From: CAYLKS01 sp964384205 [NCBI: uncultured bacterium]
GTDB lineage: Bacteria; JAGOEH01
Direction: 5' to 3'
DNA length: 49,052 nucleotides
NCBI GenBank assembly: GCA_964384205.1
Contig: CAYLKS010000017.1
Coordinates: 1 to 49,052, forward strand
The position numbers were made by a program, and so were the translations under genes. This document shows positions 1-8,342 of the stretch, piece by piece. The notes under the pieces were generated by a model that was given only the letters and a program-made list of their open reading frames with translations, did not search any database and was not told the DNA's origin. The stretch's first letter is position 1. Every line of letters begins with the position of its first letter.

Positions 1-53
1 ATAGCAGCAATAATACTTTCTTTCTATGATTCCAATGATTTATAAAAAAAATA

Positions 54-82
54 TTGATTTTTATTTACTTTAATATTATAAT
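54..82 (+). promoter_or_regulatory. Sigma70-type promoter of the rsmA operon
   Basis: A -35 hexamer TTGATT (54-59) is followed after exactly 17 bases by a perfect -10 TATAAT (77-82). The predicted start of transcription is near 89, just ahead of the GGAGG (94-98) of rsmA, so the leader would be only about 15 nt. No other gene lies between it and the window start. AT-rich DNA makes chance matches common, but a full consensus -10 at ideal spacing directly before a gene is good support. Confidence 0.6.
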
Positions 83-102
83 TTACTTTTAACGGAGGAT
101 AA

Positions 103-936
103 ATGACATACTATAAACTGTTGTATAAAGATATTAAGGATTTTGGCAAAAATCCTGATAAAAAACTTGGTCAACATTTTCTTGTTGATGAATACACAAT
201 CTCATTAATAAAAAAATCATTAGATATTAAAGAAGGTGATTTAATCTATGAAATTGGACCTGGAACCGGGCAACTGACTAAATTCTTAGAAAATAAAAAT
301 TTCGATCTAAGATTAATAGAATTAGATAAAAATCTCGTTGAATATTTAAAAAGTAAATTTCCAGATATCATAATATATAATGAAGATATTTTGAAATTTA
401 AATTTCCAGATAGCAAATTTAAAATAGTTGGAAATCTGCCTTATTACATAACCTCAGACATTCTCAAAAAAATTGTAGCTTTGCGTAATAATCTCGAACT
501 GGCAGTCATAATGGTACAAAAAAATGTTGCTGATAGAATCTTAGCTTCATCCGGTAATAAAAACTATGGAAGACTAACTGTTTTCTTACAAGTATTTTTT
601 GATATTAAACGTATTAAAGATGTGCCAGGGAACCTCTTTTATCCACCTGTTAAAATAAAATCTACCGTTTTGAAACTTATCCCCAGAGAAAAACCTTTAG
701 TCTCTGAAGACATTTATGGAATCTTTTCAAAAGTTGTAAAAGCAGTTTTTATAAACAGAAGAAAAACATTAATTAATAGTTTGCTTAATTTTCCAGATTT
801 TCAAAATATACCAAAAGAAGAACTACAAAATATTATAAAAAAAAGTGGTTTCTCTCCTTCAATAAGAGGGGAAATGTTGAATATCCAGGATTTCGAAAAT
901 GTAGCTAAAGAAATAAAAAAGTGGAGGAATTTATGA
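103..936 (+). CDS. rsmA: 16S rRNA dimethyladenosine transferase RsmA/KsgA
   Basis: This enzyme dimethylates two adjacent adenosines (A1518 and A1519 in E. coli numbering) in the 3' hairpin of 16S rRNA, using S-adenosylmethionine, late in small-subunit assembly. The 277-residue protein has the family order: GQHFL at 23-27, the SAM-binding loop EIGPGTG at 50-56, the catalytic NLPYY at 111-115 and a C-terminal FINRRKTL stretch. Length matches the family. GGAGG at 94-98 lies 4 nt before the ATG. It is the first gene of a packed plus-strand run, and its stop codon overlaps the dnaN start in ATGA. Identity is secure; nothing in the sequence looks damaged. Confidence 0.97.
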   Translation: MTYYKLLYKDIKDFGKNPDKKLGQHFLVDEYTISLIKKSLDIKEGDLIYEIGPGTGQLTKFLENKNFDLRLIELDKNLVEYLKSKFPDIIIYNEDILKFKFPDSKFKIVGNLPYYITSDILKKIVALRNNLELAVIMVQKNVADRILASSGNKNYGRLTVFLQVFFDIKRIKDVPGNLFYPPVKIKSTVLKLIPREKPLVSEDIYGIFSKVVKAVFINRRKTLINSLLNFPDFQNIPKEELQNIIKKSGFSPSIRGEMLNIQDFENVAKEIKKWRNL

Positions 937-2066
937 AAATTGTATTATCCTTAGACCGTTTGTTAGATTCTTTAAATATCATGTCCAGTGTTATTACTGG
1001 AAAAGTTACTTCTTCGGAAATTTACAGCTGTATATTGATAGAGACTGAATCTGAAAAAATAAAATTAACTGCTTCTGATGGTGATATAACAATTATTTCC
1101 TACCTTGATGCTGAGATTCAAGAGGAAGGCAAGCTTGCAATAAGTGCAAAAAGGCTTATTGAAACATTGAGAGAATTAGAAAATAATGAACTAATTATCC
1201 AGAACGAAGATGAACATAATGCATTAATTATTTGTGGAAGAGGAAATTATAAAATTATGGGTTTTGATCCTGAACTTTATCCTTCTCATCCAGAAATTAA
1301 TGAAGAATTTGATGTTGAAATTCCTGTTCATATAATAAATAGGATGGTAGATAAAGTTGCTTTTGCGGTTGCAAATGAAGATCCAAGACCAGCATTAAAT
1401 GGTATTTATTGGAGTATTTCTGATAGAGGTTTTGAAATGGCAGCAACGGATACACATAAATTAGCATGTATTACTTATATGGGAACAATTTCTAAATCAG
1501 TAACTACAGAAGATGATAAAGTGGAAGCAATAATTCCTCCCAAAACACTCAAAATTTTAAATAAATTTCAAAAAGAAGAAGAATTATCCGTTAATATTAA
1601 ATTTTTAGAAAACCATATTCTTTTTCAAGCTGCAGAATTTTATATTCTTTCAACATTAATCCGCGGCCCATATCCAGAATACCAAAGAGCAATCCCAACT
1701 ACTAATGATAAAATTGCTACTATTCCTACAAAAGAATTTTTAAAAACAGTAAGGCGTGCTTCTTTATTCTCCAGTTCCATTACTCATATGGTAAAATTCG
1801 TTTTCAATTCCGATATTCTACTATTGAATAGTAAAGTATTAGATACAGGCGAAGAAGCTAATGAAGAATTACCTATCACATATAATGGAGAACAATTAGA
1901 AATCGGTTTTAATGCAGAGTATATTCATACCATTTTAAAATTAATTGATAGTGAAAAGGTTCTCTTAAAATTAAATGGTCCTAATGCAGCCTGCGTTATC
2001 GTTCCAGAAGAACAGCGTGAAAATGAAGACCTTATTTTTGTTGTTATGCCTTTACGATTTAGTTAA
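933..2066 (+). CDS. dnaN: DNA polymerase III sliding clamp (beta subunit)
   Basis: This is the ring-shaped processivity factor that tethers the replicative polymerase to DNA. The start is set at ATG 933, giving 377 residues beginning MKIVLSL: GGAGG at 923-927 sits 5 nt upstream, and the ATG overlaps the rsmA stop as ATGA. An in-frame GTG at 921 would start before that Shine-Dalgarno and is rejected. Length and the three-repeat clamp architecture fit the family, and the C-terminus MPLRFS resembles the usual MPMRL ending. recF follows, the classic dnaN-recF order, but dnaA is not in the window, so whether this is close to the origin cannot be told. Confidence 0.96.
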   Translation: MKIVLSLDRLLDSLNIMSSVITGKVTSSEIYSCILIETESEKIKLTASDGDITIISYLDAEIQEEGKLAISAKRLIETLRELENNELIIQNEDEHNALIICGRGNYKIMGFDPELYPSHPEINEEFDVEIPVHIINRMVDKVAFAVANEDPRPALNGIYWSISDRGFEMAATDTHKLACITYMGTISKSVTTEDDKVEAIIPPKTLKILNKFQKEEELSVNIKFLENHILFQAAEFYILSTLIRGPYPEYQRAIPTTNDKIATIPTKEFLKTVRRASLFSSSITHMVKFVFNSDILLLNSKVLDTGEEANEELPITYNGEQLEIGFNAEYIHTILKLIDSEKVLLKLNGPNAACVIVPEEQRENEDLIFVVMPLRFS

Positions 2067-2085
2067 ATCCAGGATTTACTAAATT

Positions 2086-3186
2086 TTGATTTTTATTGAT
2101 TGCAATCTTTTAAATTTCAGAAACCTCGGAAATATCTTTTTAGAATTCTCTGAAAAAGGGAATGTATTATTCGGTAAAAATGGTCAAGGTAAAACAAATT
2201 TTTTGGAAGCCTTATATTATTCATTAGCTGGTAAATCTTTTAGAAGAAGTGTTACTGATCGACAAATTATAAAATATAATAATAATTTTTTTCATATTAA
2301 TGTTAATTTGTTAAAATCTATGAAAGATGGGGGCGATAAAAAATATAATATTAAAGTAAACTATCTCAAAGGCAAATCCAAAGAAATCGCCATCAATAAT
2401 AAAAAAATAAAAAAATTAAGTCAGCTTGTTGGTTTAAATAATTTTGTCCTTCTTTCTGTAGAAGATAGAAAAATTATACACGGGTATCCTGCTGATAGAA
2501 GACGTTTTTTAGATAATGCAATTTCCCAAATAGATTCTTTATATCTTGAGTACTTACAAATCTATAAAAAATTGTTATATGAAAAAAAGGCTCTTTTTGA
2601 AAAAAACAATGTTGATTATATGCTTTTAGATTCTATAAATGAGCAAATGGTAGAGCCTTTCATCTATATTATAAAAAAACGTAAAACATTTATCAAAAGC
2701 ATCGCTCCTTTTGTTATAAAATCATATAAGAATATATCTGATAATAATGAAGATGCAAATATTATTTATAACCCTTATGTGGATATAGAAACTCCATCTG
2801 AGTTATTATATTTTTTGCAAAAACATAAAAATAAAGAAATACAGGAAAAAAATGTGATCTATGGACCGCATAGAGATGATTTTATATTAGAAATTAATGG
2901 GAAAAATAGCAAAAATTTTTCATCATCAGGACAGATAAAATCAATGATTTTATCTCTTAAAATTGCACTTGCAATGTTTTTTAAAGAATATAACGGAATA
3001 GTGCCTCTACTTTTTTTAGATGACATTTTTTCGGAACTTGATAATTTCAGAATAAAAAAATTGATTGATTTTTTTGATTTATTTAGCCAAATTTTTATTA
3101 CAGTTCCAAGACAGGATGAACTAAAATTTTTCCCCGATAATTTTAAAATTTTTGAAGTAAATAACGGAGAAATTTATGCAAGATAA
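2086..3186 (+). CDS. recF: DNA replication and repair protein RecF
   Basis: RecF is an SMC-like ATPase that helps RecOR load RecA at single-strand gaps. The 366-residue protein carries the N-terminal NFRN motif (10-13), a Walker A loop GKNGQGKT at 30-37, an ABC-type signature around SSSGQIKS, and Walker B plus D-loop LLFLDDIFSELD near the C-terminus. The start is TTG at 2086: no ATG lies close, and TTG puts NFRN at the usual distance from the N-terminus. Only a weak AGGA at 2071-2074 precedes it, so translation may depend on ribosomes finishing dnaN 19 nt upstream. Its last 11 bases overlap ispG. Function is certain; the exact start is less so. Confidence 0.95.
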   Translation: MIFIDCNLLNFRNLGNIFLEFSEKGNVLFGKNGQGKTNFLEALYYSLAGKSFRRSVTDRQIIKYNNNFFHINVNLLKSMKDGGDKKYNIKVNYLKGKSKEIAINNKKIKKLSQLVGLNNFVLLSVEDRKIIHGYPADRRRFLDNAISQIDSLYLEYLQIYKKLLYEKKALFEKNNVDYMLLDSINEQMVEPFIYIIKKRKTFIKSIAPFVIKSYKNISDNNEDANIIYNPYVDIETPSELLYFLQKHKNKEIQEKNVIYGPHRDDFILEINGKNSKNFSSSGQIKSMILSLKIALAMFFKEYNGIVPLLFLDDIFSELDNFRIKKLIDFFDLFSQIFITVPRQDELKFFPDNFKIFEVNNGEIYAR

Positions 3187-4240
3187 AATTAATAGAAAAC
3201 TAACAAAAAAAATACAAATAGGAAACGTAATTATTGGGGATAATAATCCTATTGCCATTCAATCAATGACAAATACTAAAACTTCTGATGTCGATAGCAC
3301 AGTCGCTCAAATTTTAGAACTCGAAAAAGAAGGCTGTGAGATTATAAGAGTAGCTATTCCCTATAAAGAAGATGCACTGGCTATTAAAAAAATAAAAGAT
3401 CAAATTCATATACCGATAGTTGCAGATATTCATTTTGATTATAAATTGGCAATTCTATCAATAGAAAATGGAGCAGATAAAATTAGAATAAATCCGGGAA
3501 ATATTGGTGATAAAGATAAAATAAAAAAGATTATAGATGCTGCAAACATGAATAATATTCCAATAAGATTAGGTGTCAATGCTGGTTCATTAGAAAAAAA
3601 TATTTTAGCAAAATATAAACATCCAATATCTGATGCATTAGTGGAGAGTGCAACTCGATGGATCAATTTTTTTGAAAATCAAAATTTTTATGATATTGTT
3701 TTATCACTAAAATCAAGTGATACTCTTACGAATTATTATTCATATATGAAAATATCAGAAAGATTTGATTATCCTTTACATATTGGAGTAACAGAAGCAG
3801 GCAGTGAAATGGAAGGTATCATAAAATCCTCTGCTGGATTGGGTTCATTACTAATCAATGGTGTAGGTGATACTATAAGAATTTCTCTTACTGGAAATCC
3901 ATTAAATGAAGTTATTGTTGCTAAAGAACTGCTCCAATCTCTTAATATTAGACACTTTACTCCAGAAATTATCTCATGCCCTACATGCGGTAGATGCGAG
4001 ATCAATCTTGAAAATTTTCTAAAAAAAGTAAAAAAATATATCAAAAAAATAAATAAACCTTTGAAAATTGCAATTATGGGATGTGTTGTAAATGGACCTG
4101 GTGAAGCAAAAGAAGCAGATTTAGGTATTGCAGGAGGGAAAAAACATTATGTTATTTTCAAAAACGGCATAATAGTAGAGAAAGTAAAAGAAGAAAATGC
4201 AGTTGAAGTATTTCTTAAATATCTGAAGGAGTATTATTAA
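3176..4240 (+). CDS. ispG: 4-hydroxy-3-methylbut-2-enyl diphosphate synthase IspG (GcpE)
   Basis: IspG performs the penultimate step of the MEP isoprenoid pathway, reducing the cyclic diphosphate MEcPP to HMBPP with a 4Fe-4S cluster. Cluster ligands are recognisable: C268 and C271 in SCPTCGRC, C303 in MGCVVNGPGEA and E310 in the same segment. The N-terminal part is the TIM-barrel half of the short (about 350-residue) bacterial form. The ATG at 3176 has GGAGA at 3166-3170 and overlaps the recF 3' end; its stop shares a base with the uppP start (TAATG). Its coupling to uppP puts isoprenoid precursor synthesis beside recycling of the undecaprenyl carrier. It implies that this organism uses the MEP rather than the mevalonate route. 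Confidence 0.96.
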   Translation: MQDKINRKLTKKIQIGNVIIGDNNPIAIQSMTNTKTSDVDSTVAQILELEKEGCEIIRVAIPYKEDALAIKKIKDQIHIPIVADIHFDYKLAILSIENGADKIRINPGNIGDKDKIKKIIDAANMNNIPIRLGVNAGSLEKNILAKYKHPISDALVESATRWINFFENQNFYDIVLSLKSSDTLTNYYSYMKISERFDYPLHIGVTEAGSEMEGIIKSSAGLGSLLINGVGDTIRISLTGNPLNEVIVAKELLQSLNIRHFTPEIISCPTCGRCEINLENFLKKVKKYIKKINKPLKIAIMGCVVNGPGEAKEADLGIAGGKKHYVIFKNGIIVEKVKEENAVEVFLKYLKEYY

Positions 4241-5007
4241 TGATATTAAAAATTATTATTCTTGCTATTATCCAGGGAATAACTGAATTTTTACCAGTCT
4301 CAAGTTCTGGACATCTTGTTTTTTTACAGCATTTTTTTGGAATAAAACAAAATCAACTTGTTATTGATGTCGTATTACATTTTGGCACTCTATTTTCAAT
4401 ATTATTATTCTTTAAAAAAGATTTAGTAAAAATTGCAAATATTAGTTATTTTAAAAATAAAGAAAATGTATTAAAATTAATTTATGTTATTATCGCAATA
4501 ATCCCTGCTGGTATAGTAGGAGTTTTACTTAATGATTTAATAGAAGCAAAGTTATTTTTTATTCATTTTGTAGGAATTATGTGGATTATAAATGGAATTA
4601 ATCTATTCATACTTTCTAAATATGATAAGAAACAAAAGAAAAACTTAAATTTGGTAAGTTCTCTCATTGTTGGCCTTTCACAGATCTTCGCTATACTCCC
4701 AGGAATATCACGTTCTGGTACCACAATAGCAACAGGAGTATATAGCGGAATGTCCAGAAAATTATCTGCAAAATTTTCATTTTTTATTGCAATTCCAATA
4801 ATTTTTGGAGCCTCTGTATTAAAAATAAAAGATGTAATTGAAAATCCAGCAAATTTTGATATTTTAGCTTTACTTATAGGTTTTGTTATTTCCTTTATTG
4901 TCGGCTATTTATCTTTAAAGTTATTATTTAGTGTACTTTATAATAAAAAAATAAAATATTTTGCTTATTACTCATTATTAATCGGAATTATTTCTTTATT
5001 TTTGTAA
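4240..5007 (+). CDS. uppP: Undecaprenyl-diphosphatase UppP/BacA
   Basis: This integral membrane phosphatase converts undecaprenyl diphosphate to the monophosphate, regenerating the lipid carrier for peptidoglycan and other surface polymers. The 255-residue protein shows the two diagnostic motifs: EFLPVSSSGHL near residues 14-24, and GISRSGTT at 155-162 with the catalytic Arg at 158. Several hydrophobic segments fit the polytopic fold. GGAG lies about 10 nt ahead of the ATG, which overlaps the ispG stop by one base, indicating translational coupling. Members of this family confer bacitracin tolerance when abundant. The call is firm. Confidence 0.96.
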   Translation: MILKIIILAIIQGITEFLPVSSSGHLVFLQHFFGIKQNQLVIDVVLHFGTLFSILLFFKKDLVKIANISYFKNKENVLKLIYVIIAIIPAGIVGVLLNDLIEAKLFFIHFVGIMWIINGINLFILSKYDKKQKKNLNLVSSLIVGLSQIFAILPGISRSGTTIATGVYSGMSRKLSAKFSFFIAIPIIFGASVLKIKDVIENPANFDILALLIGFVISFIVGYLSLKLLFSVLYNKKIKYFAYYSLLIGIISLFL

Positions 5008-5011
5008 TATT

Positions 5012-5707
5012 ATGAAGATTTATAAGTTTAAAGACGCCTTTCAAACAGCTGAAAAATTAGCTGATTTTATCACAAAAATTATAAAAAATAATACAAAAAA
5101 TTATAAAAAAACAGCTATTGCATTATCAGGAGGTATGACTGCATCTTATTATTTATCTTTATTAGCTCATAAAGATGTGGACTGGAATTGGGTACATTTT
5201 TTCTGGATACATGAACGAATGGTTTCTCCAGATAGTTCAAAAAGCAATTTTAAAATGGTTCAACAGACTTTTTTTGATAAAATTAGAATTCCTCATAACA
5301 ACATTCATAGAATTAAAGGAGAATTAAAAAACAATGCTAAAGAAGATTATGAAAAAGAATTATTAAAATATTTTGGAAGTAAAGATAAAATTATTTTTGA
5401 TATTGTTTTATTGGGATTAAATGAAAATGGTTATATTAGTTCTTTTCATCCAGACTACTATAATTTATTTACAAATAAAGAAAATATAGTTATCATTTTA
5501 AAAGATAAAACCAAATTGCAAATGGCAAGAATCACTTTAAGTTTGGAAATAATCAATCGTGCTAATAATATTATTGTTTATGCCTTTGGACTGGATAAAC
5601 AAAAAGCTTTTTCTATATTTTTAAAAGAATTAAAAGATAAATCTCAAAAATCTCGAATATTTCCTATTTTAAATAAAAAAAAATTATTTATTTTCTCTGA
5701 TATTTAA
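5012..5707 (+). CDS. 6-phosphogluconolactonase-family protein with altered active site
   Basis: The 231-residue protein has the size and motif order of 6-phosphogluconolactonase: a phosphate-binding SGG at 39-41, a segment HFFWIHER followed by SKSNF where the family usually has DER and SN, and FDIVLLGL...SSFHP at about 129-147. The catalytic signature is changed. Where the family reads G-x-G-x-D-G-H-x-A-S, this protein reads GLNENGYISS, with N139 and Y141 replacing the conserved Asp and catalytic His. The Asp of DER is also His. It may therefore be inactive, bind a sugar phosphate for another purpose, or do different chemistry. ATG starts 4 nt after the uppP stop with no visible Shine-Dalgarno, so translation is probably coupled. 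No other oxidative pentose-phosphate gene is nearby. Confidence 0.75.
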   Translation: MKIYKFKDAFQTAEKLADFITKIIKNNTKNYKKTAIALSGGMTASYYLSLLAHKDVDWNWVHFFWIHERMVSPDSSKSNFKMVQQTFFDKIRIPHNNIHRIKGELKNNAKEDYEKELLKYFGSKDKIIFDIVLLGLNENGYISSFHPDYYNLFTNKENIVIILKDKTKLQMARITLSLEIINRANNIIVYAFGLDKQKAFSIFLKELKDKSQKSRIFPILNKKKLFIFSDI

Positions 5708-5734
5708 CCTTTTTACAAATGGAGGACACATATT

Positions 5735-6250
5735 ATGGAGGAATTAAAAAAATTCATAAGAGAAGTGCCAGATTTTCCTAAAAAAGGAATTTTATTCTAT
5801 GATATTACTACTCTTATAAAAAATCCAGAAGCATTCAAAAAAGTAAATGATTTATTTTTTGAATTTTATAAAGACAAAAATATCGATATTATTGCAGGGA
5901 TAGAATCAAGAGGATTTATTTTTGGTTCAGTTTTAGCAGATCGTTTAAATAAAAGCTTCGTATTAATCAGAAAACCAGGAAAACTTCCAGCTGATAAAAT
6001 TTCTAAATCTTATGAATTAGAATATGGAATAAACACTATAGAACTCCATAAAGATGCTGTATCTCCTGGGAAAAATGTACTCATTATTGATGATTTATTA
6101 GCTACAGGAGGCACTGCTAAAGCAGCTGCGGAATTAGTGGAAACCCTTGGAGGAAAAATTATAGGATTTGCTTTTGTAATTGAACTTGATTTCCTAAATG
6201 GAAGAGATGCTTTATCTAATTACGATATAAAAACACTAATCCATTACTAA
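5735..6250 (+). CDS. apt: Adenine phosphoribosyltransferase
   Basis: This cytoplasmic salvage enzyme makes AMP from adenine and PRPP. The 171-residue protein fits the family length and carries IAGIESRGFIFG in the N-terminal half and the PRPP-binding loop VLIIDDLLATGGTA at roughly residues 115-130. A strong GGAGG (5721-5725) lies 9 nt before the ATG. It ends the plus-strand run that began with rsmA and is followed within 25 bases by a strong hairpin terminator. With purH at the other end of the window, both salvage and de novo purine routes are represented. Confidence 0.95.
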   Translation: MEELKKFIREVPDFPKKGILFYDITTLIKNPEAFKKVNDLFFEFYKDKNIDIIAGIESRGFIFGSVLADRLNKSFVLIRKPGKLPADKISKSYELEYGINTIELHKDAVSPGKNVLIIDDLLATGGTAKAAAELVETLGGKIIGFAFVIELDFLNGRDALSNYDIKTLIHY

Positions 6251-6270
6251 ATAAAAAAAAGGAACTAAAT

Positions 6271-6309
6271 AAAAAAAGGAGCCTGTTTTTTACACAGACT
6301 CCTTTTTTT
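6271..6309. terminator. Bidirectional terminator between apt and groES
   Basis: A 16-base inverted repeat (arms 6271-6286 and 6294-6309, one mismatch, 7-base loop) has GGAG..CTCC in the stem and runs of A on the left and T on the right. It therefore reads as a rho-independent terminator on both strands and sits between two convergent genes. The single C-A mismatch on the plus strand becomes a G-U wobble on the minus strand. Confidence 0.85.
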
Positions 6310-6329
6310 ACCATTTTTAATGATTCTTT

Positions 6330-6602
6330 TTAGTCTTCAATTTTTCCTAAAATATCACCTCTGGAAACTACTAAATAATCTTCGCCATTTATTTTTATTT
6401 CCTGCCCACCATATTTTGTATAAGCAATTTTATCGCCCTTTTTGAATAATTTCTGAATTTCTTCATCATTACCAATTTCTTCTACTACTCCAAATAATGG
6501 TTTTTCTTTTGCAGTATCAGGAACAATAATAGATCCTACTTTTTCTTCTTGTTCTTCTAAAGGTTTTACGAGAACTCTGTCATCTAATGGGATAAATCTC
6601 AC
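6330..6602 (-). CDS. groES: Co-chaperonin GroES (Hsp10)
   Basis: GroES is the heptameric lid of the GroEL chamber. The 90-residue protein matches the family throughout: IPLDDRVLVKP at the N-terminus, the mobile-loop region with GSIIVPDTAKEKP, and a C-terminal YLVVSRGDILGKIED. The start codon is GTG at 6602-6600, with AAGGAGG a few bases upstream. groEL is not adjacent; instead groES is the last gene of a thiol-redox run (trxB, PDO-thioredoxin, osmC, grx), separated from grx by 15 bases. No CIRCE-type repeat is visible. The terminator at 6271-6309 ends the unit. Either groEL is elsewhere or this is an extra groES copy; the window cannot decide. Confidence 0.96.
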   Translation of the reverse strand: MRFIPLDDRVLVKPLEEQEEKVGSIIVPDTAKEKPLFGVVEEIGNDEEIQKLFKKGDKIAYTKYGGQEIKINGEDYLVVSRGDILGKIED

Positions 6603-6617
6603 TTTTACCTCCTTGGT

Positions 6618-6860
6618 TTACTTAAGGTTTAAGAGTCGGTTAATTTCAGCTTTATTAAATCCAACAATAGGACGATTATTGATTAAAGTAACAGGAACTC
6701 CCATCTGCCCTGTACGTCTCATTATGTCTTTTGCAGCGCTTTGATTTTTGCTAACATCAATTTCTTTAAAACGAACTTTTTTTTGTTGTAAATACTGTTT
6801 TAGTGCTCTACACCAGCTACAGGTAGGTGTTGTAAAAATAATAACATTTGGTGTCGACAT
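6618..6860 (-). CDS. Small glutaredoxin/NrdH-like redoxin
   Basis: This 80-residue thioredoxin-fold protein has a CSWC active site at C14-C17 near its N-terminus and the cis-proline segment GVPVTL about 40 residues later, as in glutaredoxin and NrdH-type redoxins. It should act as a small dithiol electron carrier in the cytoplasm, reduced either by glutathione or directly by thioredoxin reductase; a trxB lies three genes upstream, which favours the latter. Its Shine-Dalgarno AGGAGT overlaps the osmC stop codon, and groES follows after 15 bases. The exact partner protein cannot be read from the sequence. Confidence 0.88.
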   Translation of the reverse strand: MSTPNVIIFTTPTCSWCRALKQYLQQKKVRFKEIDVSKNQSAAKDIMRRTGQMGVPVTLINNRPIVGFNKAEINRLLNLK

Positions 6861-6864
6861 AAAC

Positions 6865-7302
6865 CTACTCCTGTTCTATAATTTCATAATCATAAAAAAT
6901 TTCAACTGTTGGTTTTAACATTGCAGAAACACTACAATATTTATCTTTTGAAAGATCTATAGCTCGTTTCACATCCTCTTCTCTTATACCTTTTCCATAG
7001 AATAAAAATTTTACCCATATTTTAGTATAAACTTTTGGATGTTCAGGAGCAGTTTCAGCTTCTATCTCTACTTTAAAATCTTTAAGATTTACTCTTTTCT
7101 TCTGTAGTATAGAAACAACATCCATACCAGTACAGCCACCAAGTCCCATAAGTATTAATTCCATTGGACGTGAACCCGCAAGCGAGCCACCAAAGGTTTC
7201 TGGTCCATCCATTACAACCCAATGGTTGCTATCACCTTTTGCTACTAAAGTTATCCCAGAAACTTGTTTTACAACAACCTTTTTTCTTTTTGTTTCAGAC
7301 AT
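6865..7302 (-). CDS. OsmC/Ohr-family peroxide-resistance protein
   Basis: The 145-residue protein belongs to the OsmC/Ohr superfamily of thiol peroxidases that reduce organic hydroperoxides. The two family cysteines are present: C57 in GLGGCTGMD and C123 in DKYCSVSAML. The central PMELILMGLGGC helix is typical of the YhfA/OsmC-like branch. AAGGAA precedes the ATG, and it lies 13 bases after the PDO-thioredoxin fusion. Its placement among thioredoxin and glutaredoxin genes suggests it is recharged by them. Which OsmC subfamily it belongs to, and hence the preferred peroxide, is not clear. Confidence 0.9.
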   Translation of the reverse strand: MSETKRKKVVVKQVSGITLVAKGDSNHWVVMDGPETFGGSLAGSRPMELILMGLGGCTGMDVVSILQKKRVNLKDFKVEIEAETAPEHPKVYTKIWVKFLFYGKGIREEDVKRAIDLSKDKYCSVSAMLKPTVEIFYDYEIIEQE

Positions 7303-7315
7303 AATTCTTCCTTGT

Positions 7316-8338
7316 TTAGAAATGCTTAGATATTTTATCTAATAATTGAGATTTAGGCATAAAACCAATTAACTTTTCTGTAAGTTTACCATTTTTAAAT
7401 AAAATTAAAGTAGGAATGGACTGGACTCCAAATTTCATAGCTGTTGCCTGCTCTTCATCTACATTAAGTTTTGCTATAACAATTTTACCTTGATATTCTT
7501 TTGCAATCTCAGCTACAACAGGCCCGATCATCTTACATGGAGCACACCACTCAGCCCAGAAATCAACTAAGAGCAACGGATATTTTTCCAATGCTGCTTC
7601 AAAATTATCATCTGTCACAGTTATTGGAGAATCTGGATTGTCAGGTAAAGTTTCTTTACTACTACTTGCAAATAATTCATCATATTTACTGCAGCCATAC
7701 TTTAAAACTAATTTTATATATTTCTTCTCAGGTTGAACGCCAACTGTAATACTCTTATTTATCCTATTGATAACTTGTTGAGGAACAGAGCTCACAGAAA
7801 ACCTTCTAGCAAGTTCCATATTTTCACCAGCTTCAACAGTCTTTGAATGCACCAATCCCTTCTTTGCAATAGCTATTCTATTATTTAAAATTGATGATTT
7901 AGGACAATAAGGACATGAAGGTGTCACATAAGCTTCTAAAAGAACATTTTGATCAATATGATCAATCATATCTACAAGTTCTTTTGAAAATCCATGATCT
8001 TCTCTTGATACATGAATAATTGTTTCAATAAGAGACTGTGCTTCATAACCAGCAGGAGCTCCTAAATACTCAATTTTATACCCCTTATCTCTACCAACAA
8101 AAACTGAAGGGGTATTTTCTATTTTAAGTTCGGGATCACTAAATTCATTAGCATCAATTATTTTAATTTTAATTCTGTTGTCAATTTCAGATAATTCTTC
8201 TAAAAATTGCTTCGAAAAATCAGTATATTCAGGAAAATTAGCACTTTTTACTAATTCCACTAACACATCATTTTTTAAACTATCATTAAATTGCTTCTTT
8301 AATTCATTAACTGTTTTGTCATCTAAAAGTCTTGCCAT
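7316..8338 (-). CDS. Fusion of a protein disulfide oxidoreductase (glutaredoxin-like) and thioredoxin
   Basis: The start is ATG 8338 (MARLLDD), which has AAGGAGT 6-7 bases upstream; a longer in-frame ORF to 8404 would run into trxB. The 340-residue protein contains three thioredoxin-like units. Unit 1 (about 1-115) has no CxxC: the expected position reads SANFPEY. Unit 2 (about 120-220) has TPSCPYCPKS with C142 and C145, as in the archaeal/thermophile PDO family. Unit 3 (about 240-340) is a canonical thioredoxin with WCAPC, C265 and C268, and GVQSIPT. A short Ser/Pro/Asp linker separates units 2 and 3. It begins 4 bases after trxB, so thioredoxin reductase is its likely electron donor. Confidence 0.9.
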   Translation of the reverse strand: MARLLDDKTVNELKKQFNDSLKNDVLVELVKSANFPEYTDFSKQFLEELSEIDNRIKIKIIDANEFSDPELKIENTPSVFVGRDKGYKIEYLGAPAGYEAQSLIETIIHVSREDHGFSKELVDMIDHIDQNVLLEAYVTPSCPYCPKSSILNNRIAIAKKGLVHSKTVEAGENMELARRFSVSSVPQQVINRINKSITVGVQPEKKYIKLVLKYGCSKYDELFASSSKETLPDNPDSPITVTDDNFEAALEKYPLLLVDFWAEWCAPCKMIGPVVAEIAKEYQGKIVIAKLNVDEEQATAMKFGVQSIPTLILFKNGKLTEKLIGFMPKSQLLDKISKHF

Positions 8339-8342
8339 TTTT

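Noticed and set aside
1-102. Possible replication origin next to dnaN-recF
   Set aside because: No DnaA-box-like cluster and no dnaA gene are visible; the segment is short and explained by the rsmA promoter and ribosome site.
921-932. GTG start for dnaN at 921
   Set aside because: The GGAGG at 923-927 would lie inside the gene; ATG 933 has ideal spacing from it and the usual N-terminus.
3439-4044. Minus-strand open frames inside ispG
   Set aside because: They are antisense shadows of a well-supported gene with no ribosome sites or recognisable product.
6603-6617. CIRCE (HrcA) operator before groES
   Set aside because: The 15-base gap to grx contains only a ribosome site; no TTAGCACTC-type inverted repeat is seen here or before dnaK.
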